52,202 nucleotides of DNA from Bacteroidales bacterium (lineage in GTDB: Bacteria; Bacteroidota; Bacteroidia; Bacteroidales; F082), in contig JAFSJF010000105.1 of assembly GCA_017439405.1 (NCBI GenBank), positions 1-52,202 of the forward strand. The letters are read 5' to 3'. Shown in pieces: positions 47,211-52,202 of this stretch; within the stretch, counting starts at the first letter, position 1, and the number at the start of each line of letters is the position of its first letter. The notes beneath the pieces were generated by a model, which was not told the origin of the DNA, ran no database searches, and saw only the letters and a program-made list of their open reading frames with translations. A program made the translations under genes and the position numbers.

Positions 47211-48136
47211 GACACTTTTTTGTAAATCTCCATCAACTTCCCCGCCACCTGCCGGTTATCCAGCATGTCGGCGATGATTTTCTCCCTGCCTTTGGTCTTG
47301 CCTTCAAATTGCAAGGCTTTCTGGAGCAAACCGGCCAACTCTTGCGGATTGTGAGTATTGGCGACATAACAGCCATCAACACCTTCAATACGCTCCTTCA
47401 CGTCGCCCACATCCACGCTCACTATTGGGCACCCACAGGCCATAGCCTCCTTAATCACTTGAGGCGAGCCTTCGGTGAATGAAGTCATCAGGAAAACGTC
47501 GGCGGCACACATGAGCGAAGTGACTTCTTCGCGGGTATAGCCCTTCAACTCAAGCAATTCCACATTGTCGTCCTGCAAAAGTGCCACAGCTTCCTTGGCC
47601 AACGGCGCGTTTTTCACCGCGTTGTCGAAAGCTCCGGCGAAAAGGATGTATTTCTTGTTGTCGTCCAACTGCATTTCTTGCCGTGCTGCACGCTTTTCGG
47701 CCAACTGCAAGTCCGTCAAATCCATGCCACAGGGAAGAAGTGTGTATTTCCTTTTCGGTTTGGCTATTTCCAGCGTCCTATTCGAAACGAAGATGTTCCA
47801 AGCCGAAAGCCGCATGGCCATTTTGGAAAAGCGCAGCACCTCTGGGTCGTTGATGTCGGAGCCATGGTAGGTGGTCACGACGGGCACCTTGCGCTGCAGG
47901 TTGGCCAGCAAGCCGCACAATCCGAAGTGCGCATGGATGACATCGGGCTTGTACTGTTTTATCCTGTCTTTCAACGGCTTGAATTGCTTCAAATACCCTT
48001 TCACGCCCTTGCCATAGACGCGAAACAACTGATAGTCCACCCCAAGATCCCACAAGGCATCCGCCTGATCGCCCACGAAGGGAGCGATGCGGTCAACGTA
48101 ACCTTCCTTGTATTTGCACACCACGAGCACCTTCAT
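47207..48136 (-). CDS. Glycosyltransferase family 4 protein
   Basis: 309-residue cytoplasmic or membrane-associated GT-B enzyme. The start is the ATG at 48136 (MKVLVVCKYKEGYVDRIAPF); an open frame upstream only overlaps the preceding gene. It shows HAHFGLCGLL, TTYHGSDIND, KYILFAGAFDNAVKNAPLA and the donor-site block TSFTEGSPQVIKEAMACGCP with E-x7-E. The donor and acceptor sugars are unknown. The start overlaps the stop of the upstream membrane protein gene (TGATG). Confidence 0.9.
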   Translation of the reverse strand: MKVLVVCKYKEGYVDRIAPFVGDQADALWDLGVDYQLFRVYGKGVKGYLKQFKPLKDRIKQYKPDVIHAHFGLCGLLANLQRKVPVVTTYHGSDINDPEVLRFSKMAMRLSAWNIFVSNRTLEIAKPKRKYTLLPCGMDLTDLQLAEKRAARQEMQLDDNKKYILFAGAFDNAVKNAPLAKEAVALLQDDNVELLELKGYTREEVTSLMCAADVFLMTSFTEGSPQVIKEAMACGCPIVSVDVGDVKERIEGVDGCYVANTHNPQELAGLLQKALQFEGKTKGREKIIADMLDNRQVAGKLMEIYKKVS

Positions 48137-49539
48137 CACGCCAGCCCCCTTCCTGCCAACTTGAACCATGCCCAACCCACATTGGCGAGACACACTACGA
48201 CAAGCCAAATGACGAACCATCGCTTGTGCTTGTCTTGCACCTGCGACAGTCCGTATGCCGCAAACATCAGTTCCAAGGCCAGTGCGGGAAAGTGGAAACG
48301 CTCGGAATGCGCGAAGTTGCTGAACGCTATGACCACCAAATAGCCCCCCATCAGAGCCAAGGGCAGCACATGTTTGCGCCATTCGCCGCTCACTATCAAA
48401 AGGACCAATGCGAAAAGCGTCAGCCCGGATGTCACGTTCTTGATGAAATTGGCCCCGTGCATCATCATCTGGTTCTCCTGTCCCTCCACATAGACCATGG
48501 AGGAAAACGGGATGGTGAATATAGCCGGAGCCGCCACCACTCCAGAAATCCGGTTGGCAAACACGTTCCCATGTTCTCTCGTCGATCTTGCCTCGTATCC
48601 TATGGACTGGTTATCAAGCCTTTGCTCCCAAAGTGACTGCGTCTCCTGAACAATCTCCACCCCGACAGTCGAAAACAGCCATACGGTAAAGAACAAGCCA
48701 AGAGCGATTTTCTTCCAGGTCTGGAACTGCCTTGCCGAAGCAAACACCATGGCTATCATCAGCGAGAAGGCCATCACCAGGGCCAAAGGCGTCCTCATGG
48801 TAAACGCAGCCAGAATGCACAAAACAGGCAGCAAGACGTCCCAAAGCTTGATCTTGGGGGAACGGATCATTTTATCGGCACGCTCGACGAAAAGAAGTAC
48901 CAAGAAATTCATGTCGGTTTCCTTGAGGGTGATGCCGCAATAATACCACATGTTGGGCATCAACATATAGAAAACCGCCGCGATTCTTGCCGTCGTCTCT
49001 CCGAAATTGCGTTTGGCGAGATTGTAAACCAGCACGCAAGAAGTGGCATCAAGGGCGCACTTCACCAAACGGGCAGGCAAGACGTGCGTTCCCAGCAGGA
49101 GATACTCAAGCCCAAGCCACCAACAATAACCCGAATCCGACAATCCGACCGTCTCCTTGACTGCAGACCGCATTGCAAGGAAGCCGTGTTCCCGCCAAAT
49201 TGTTCCCATGTAATGATAAAAGGACTCGTCTCCCGAATGGAACATGAACGGAGCGCCTGTCATCTCGATATAGTAGAAATAAATGAAAACGACATAGGTC
49301 GCCCGAATGGCCAAAGCCGTATAAAACAACCGCTTGGCAAAGACGCGGGGAGGGAGCCTTTGCCATTCCACCGTGTTTTTGTGGGCAAAGGCAAAAAACG
49401 AGCACACCGCCACCATGCCGAAAAGCATGAACTGGAACGGCAACGGGCGGCTGAAGAAGACGACGCTTGTTACCAGCAAAGTAACGAAATAACACGCAAT
49501 CGCCCTTGTCGAGAAATATTTTGGGAAATAGGTCAGCAT
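48136..49539 (-). CDS. Polytopic membrane protein, GT-C-like glycosyltransferase or polymerase
   Basis: 467-residue inner-membrane protein with about ten hydrophobic segments. Between the second and third pairs is an acidic loop HSGDESFYHYMGTIW, as in GT39/GT83-type GT-C glycosyltransferases where the acidic pair is catalytic. A later loop of about 60 residues (QETQSLWEQRLDNQSIGYE) is periplasmic by topology. An O-antigen polymerase (Wzy) is the alternative; no other polymerase candidate lies in this window, which makes that role attractive. Its neighbours are GT4 and GT32 genes. Confidence 0.72.
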   Translation of the reverse strand: MLTYFPKYFSTRAIACYFVTLLVTSVVFFSRPLPFQFMLFGMVAVCSFFAFAHKNTVEWQRLPPRVFAKRLFYTALAIRATYVVFIYFYYIEMTGAPFMFHSGDESFYHYMGTIWREHGFLAMRSAVKETVGLSDSGYCWWLGLEYLLLGTHVLPARLVKCALDATSCVLVYNLAKRNFGETTARIAAVFYMLMPNMWYYCGITLKETDMNFLVLLFVERADKMIRSPKIKLWDVLLPVLCILAAFTMRTPLALVMAFSLMIAMVFASARQFQTWKKIALGLFFTVWLFSTVGVEIVQETQSLWEQRLDNQSIGYEARSTREHGNVFANRISGVVAAPAIFTIPFSSMVYVEGQENQMMMHGANFIKNVTSGLTLFALVLLIVSGEWRKHVLPLALMGGYLVVIAFSNFAHSERFHFPALALELMFAAYGLSQVQDKHKRWFVIWLVVVCLANVGWAWFKLAGRGLA

Positions 49540-49555
49540 GATCGGGTCTCAAGTA

Positions 49556-50275
49556 TCACCCCAACAATTTACGTTTCAATTTGATTAGTCGAGTCATGTT
49601 CCGCCGCCCGACAAGATTCCCGACCATGGCTTTCCACCCTATTCCCTTTTCGCTCCATGAGCTCAAGAAATGATGGTCACAATAAGTATTTTCTGTCATG
49701 TGAATCTCTCCAGTTGTTTGCCTTGGACAGAAATAATCCGTGGGAAAAACATGCAAATCCTTATATACATGGTACTTGCCATCTTGGACAAAACCATTAT
49801 CGCGCATTATCTTCGAGATACGGGCTGTATTTGTCGTCACATCCAACGTTCCATCTTCCTTGATGAAATGGGAACCATTATACGAACCCAACTGTTCTTT
49901 CACCCACTCCCCACCTGCTTCACTGGCCATCAAGCCCGTCACAGGCGGCTGGGTTTTGCTCCCTTCGTATCCCGTAAAAGCCGTTAGATGCAATAAATCA
50001 TCCAAAGGTTTCAAAATCTCCACATCAGTATCCATATAAACCCCGCCTACTGTATAAAGTGCCCAAAGGCGCACATAATCAGTCACAAACGCAAACTTTC
50101 TCGACTCATAGGCCTCTTTCACATAAGATACTGATTGCACATCGAAATTGTCCTCATTCCACAATTTGTATTCCCAATCTGGCATATACTTGTGCCAGCT
50201 CGCAATACAATCTTTAGCTAATTGGGGCATTTCGCCCCGACCAAACCAACAGTAATGGATAATCTTCGGTATCAT
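49556..50275 (-). CDS. Glycosyltransferase family 32 protein (OCH1/capsular type)
   Basis: 239-residue cytoplasmic glycosyltransferase starting MIPKIIHYCWFGRGEMPQLA; the ATG overlaps the upstream TGA (ATGA) and this N-terminus is the GT32 hallmark (IPKIIHYCWFG). FVTDYVRLWALYTVGGVYMD precedes the donor-binding DTD of YMDTDVE. An in-frame ATG 11 codons upstream would extend into the epimerase gene and is rejected. A degraded second copy of its first 20 codons lies upstream of the epimerase. Confidence 0.92.
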   Translation of the reverse strand: MIPKIIHYCWFGRGEMPQLAKDCIASWHKYMPDWEYKLWNEDNFDVQSVSYVKEAYESRKFAFVTDYVRLWALYTVGGVYMDTDVEILKPLDDLLHLTAFTGYEGSKTQPPVTGLMASEAGGEWVKEQLGSYNGSHFIKEDGTLDVTTNTARISKIMRDNGFVQDGKYHVYKDLHVFPTDYFCPRQTTGEIHMTENTYCDHHFLSSWSEKGIGWKAMVGNLVGRRNMTRLIKLKRKLLG

Positions 50276-51420
50276 AACTTCATAATGTGTTGCACAATTC
50301 TCATACACGCCTTACCGTCCCCATAAGGATTAATTGCCTTGCTCATTTTCTCGTAAAGAATTCTGTCGTCCAACAAGGATGTCAAGCCTTGCTCAATTCT
50401 TAGTCTGTCGGCACCTACAAGCATCACCGTTCCAGCCTCGACTGCCTCCGGCCTCTCCGTCGTATCACGCATCACCAAGACAGGCTTACCAAGACCAGGT
50501 GCCTCTTCCTGAACGCCGCCACTATCCGTAAGCACCAGATATGATTTTTCCATCAGGAATACAAACTGAAGATATTGTAAAGGTTCAATCAGGAACACAT
50601 TTGGTTTTTCGTTGCCAATAATCTCCGACACCGGCTTCCGAACATGGGGATTCAAATGCATGGGATACACAAAGTCGACCATCGGATACTTTTCGGCTAA
50701 TTCACTGACGGCCTGGCAAATGTTCAGAAAGCCGTCACCAAAGTTTTCCCTACGATGCCCCGTGATCAGCACCATTCTTCGGCCCTCAATCAAACGGCTA
50801 ATATCATATCCAATTACCCGTAGTTCTTGGCTTACTTCATCTCTCAATTGCGAATCCGTCTCCAACTTGTTCACAACCCAATGAAGCGCGTCGATTACCG
50901 TATTTCCCGTAACCAGAATCGAACTCTCCGCCACGTTTTCCTTCAGCAAGTTGTTTTTGGAGCACAATGTGGGGGCATAATTGTAAGTCGCTATTCGTCC
51001 CGTAATGCAGCGATTCATTTCTTCAGGCCAAGGGCTATAGATGTTCCCGGTACGCAAGCCAGCCTCCACATGAGCAACAGGAATCTGCTGATAGAATGCA
51101 GCCAAAGCAGCAGCCATGGACGTCGTCGTATCACCATGGACTAAAACGACATCTGGTTTCGCCTCTCTGAGCACATTCCTCATTCCCATTAGAACCTTGC
51201 TTGTCACATCATACAGATCTTGGTTTGGCATCATGATATCCAAATCATAATCGGGCACGATTTGAAACAAATCAAGCACTTGATCCAACATCTCACGATG
51301 CTGGCCTGTCACACAAACAATGGTCTCAAATTGAGCAGGATATCTTTTGAATTCATGAACCAGAGGAGCCATTTTAATGGCTTCGGGACGTGTGCCAAAA
51401 ACTAGCAATATCTTTTTCAT
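50272..51420 (-). CDS. wecB: UDP-N-acetylglucosamine 2-epimerase (non-hydrolysing)
   Basis: 382-residue cytoplasmic enzyme converting UDP-GlcNAc to UDP-ManNAc, a precursor for capsule or O-antigen. Signature blocks are FGTRPEAIKMAPL at the N-terminus, VHGDTTTSMAA, HVEAGLRTGN, ITGHRRENFG and TDSGGVQEEAPGLGKPVLVMRDTTERPE split across residues of about 285-315. Full length for the family. The product would feed the glycosyltransferases encoded downstream. No UDP-ManNAc dehydrogenase is present in the window. Confidence 0.94.
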   Translation of the reverse strand: MKKILLVFGTRPEAIKMAPLVHEFKRYPAQFETIVCVTGQHREMLDQVLDLFQIVPDYDLDIMMPNQDLYDVTSKVLMGMRNVLREAKPDVVLVHGDTTTSMAAALAAFYQQIPVAHVEAGLRTGNIYSPWPEEMNRCITGRIATYNYAPTLCSKNNLLKENVAESSILVTGNTVIDALHWVVNKLETDSQLRDEVSQELRVIGYDISRLIEGRRMVLITGHRRENFGDGFLNICQAVSELAEKYPMVDFVYPMHLNPHVRKPVSEIIGNEKPNVFLIEPLQYLQFVFLMEKSYLVLTDSGGVQEEAPGLGKPVLVMRDTTERPEAVEAGTVMLVGADRLRIEQGLTSLLDDRILYEKMSKAINPYGDGKACMRIVQHIMKL

Positions 51421-51465
51421 GCTTTTTTGTGGAATCTTATCCTATCAGTGACATCAAAAACCAAG

Positions 51466-51546
51466 TCATCCTGCAATGCATTTTTATGCCACTTGAGGCA
51501 TCTCGCCGAGGCCAAACCAACAGTAATGAATTATCTTAGGAATCAT
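51466..51546 (-). pseudogene. 5' remnant of a second GT32 gene
   Basis: ATG at 51546 opens MIPKIIHYCWFGLGEMPQVA, then TAA, then KCIAG and TGA. This is nearly identical to the first 20 residues of the intact GT32 protein (RGEMPQLAKDCIAS) encoded 1.2 kb downstream. Only about 25 codons remain, ending near the epimerase start. Stretch 51547-51588 shows nothing else. Confidence 0.85.
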
Positions 51547-51588
51547 CAGACTACTTCGTTTCGTTCAAAAACATACCCAGAAACGCAA

Positions 51589-52202
51589 TCAAAGCAAATT
51601 AGCCAGATTGCCCGTGAAAAACTTTTCAAGCGGCATAGCCTCGCCACCCACCACCAAAGAATAATTCGGGTGATACATGTCACGAAAAGTACCTAAACCT
51701 GTATTGTTCTGCCGCCGCCCGCTCTTCACCTCAATGGCTACCAAATGCTCGCCACGGGCAATCACGAAATCCACTTCCTCGTTGCTCTCTCTCCAGTAAT
51801 ACAACTGATATTCTAACTCGTCGGCCTTGTCCAAAAGATAGCACCCCACAGCCGACTCAACCCAGCGTCCCCACAAGGTGGGATGTGTGTAGGCCTTCTC
51901 ATAAGTCATACCGTCAGTCATCACAGTGAGCAGGGCGTTGTTGAACACCTGCAACTTAGGTATGGAACGGTATTTACGCGACTTGTCGACGGCGTATTTC
52001 TGCAATCCAATGAGCATCTTGCTCTCGCCCAACACCTCAAGGTAGTTGACCAAAGTGGTGGCGTTGCCTGCATCCTGTAGCTGACCAAGCATTTTGTTAT
52101 AGGACAATAGCTCTGCAGAATATGCGCAACCAAGCCGGAACAACTGGTGCATCAGTGCTGGCTTGTAGATATAAGTAGTTTGCAGCACGTCTTTTTCGAT
52201 GG
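51589..52202 (-). CDS. AAA ATPase/DUF4143 protein, C-terminal part (5' end outside window)
   Basis: At least 204 residues of the DUF4143 domain of an AAA_14-type ATPase. The frame stays open to the window edge (IEKDV precedes LQTTYIYKPALMHQLFRLG), so the Walker motifs lie outside. SYNKMLGQLQDAGNATTLVNYL is the DUF4143 helical block; EEVDFVIARGEHLVAIEVKS is the PD-(D/E)xK-like core. Distinct in sequence from the other DUF4143 ATPase at 45790. It is on the same strand as the polysaccharide genes and precedes them. The apparent GTG start at 52188 is internal. Confidence 0.87.
   Translation of the reverse strand, partial: IEKDVLQTTYIYKPALMHQLFRLGCAYSAELLSYNKMLGQLQDAGNATTLVNYLEVLGESKMLIGLQKYAVDKSRKYRSIPKLQVFNNALLTVMTDGMTYEKAYTHPTLWGRWVESAVGCYLLDKADELEYQLYYWRESNEEVDFVIARGEHLVAIEVKSGRRQNNTGLGTFRDMYHPNYSLVVGGEAMPLEKFFTGNLANLL

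Noticed and set aside
48137-48382. N-terminal extension of the GT4 protein by 82 residues
   Set aside because: The extension lies entirely in the preceding membrane protein gene and has no similarity to GT4 enzymes; MKVLVV is the family start.
49540-49555. Fourth gene remnant between the membrane protein and GT32 genes
   Set aside because: Only 16 bases, nothing recognisable.

Overview
The window reads as chromosomal DNA of a Bacteroidota member, most likely order Bacteroidales. Evidence: promoters of the Bacteroides type (TAnnTTTG at -7, several with TTG 19-21 bp upstream), almost no Shine-Dalgarno sequences, a carboxypeptidase-like/TonB receptor with DUF4249 lipoproteins, a rSAM/lipoprotein pair, a fused glycogen synthase/phosphorylase and an AAA+DUF4143 ATPase. 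The genus cannot be fixed from this stretch. No rRNA, tRNA or CRISPR array was seen.

Layout. 1-500: 3' part of a 2-oxoacid:ferredoxin oxidoreductase gamma subunit. 700-4950: TonB-dependent receptor operon with two tandem DUF4249 lipoproteins. 5012-8275: ABC ATPase, permease, GntR regulator and, further down, a head-GIN-domain lipoprotein. 8314-9107: three copies of a 131-bp nested palindrome around a GIY-YIG nuclease gene, a REP-like unit and the best candidate for an undescribed mobile system. 9110-12972: tightly packed cluster of a membrane protein, a CotH-like kinase, a second membrane protein, a 73-residue lipoprotein and a radical SAM/SPASM enzyme. 13058-17149: ADP-forming acetate-CoA ligase, Nudix hydrolase, SPFH protein and NfeD. 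17240-19957: GH78 alpha-L-rhamnosidase. 19963-30710: glycogen operon (debranching enzyme, GT4 synthase-like protein, GH57 amylase, fused glycogen synthase-phosphorylase), interrupted by a type II restriction-modification pair closely resembling BglI. 30820-38329: MmeI-like single-chain restriction-methylation enzyme, M3 dipeptidyl carboxypeptidase and a patatin-barrel fusion. 38407-52202: extracellular polysaccharide locus, all on the minus strand: CpsB-type phosphatase, Wzc-type tyrosine kinase with a 32-residue Tyr-Gly tail, Wza-type export lipoprotein, deacetylase, DUF354, FemAB-like, GT4, GT-C-like membrane protein, GT32 and UDP-GlcNAc 2-epimerase, punctuated by two DUF4143 ATPases.

Three junctions in the polysaccharide locus keep short degraded 5' ends of other genes (a GT32 enzyme, an acyl carrier protein, a polysaccharide deacetylase), which records repeated gene replacement. 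Several intergenic gaps, and one spot inside the rhamnosidase gene, hold arrays of short repeated words or perfect dyads of unrelated sequence. Two of these arrays share a 33-bp period and lie upstream of genes.
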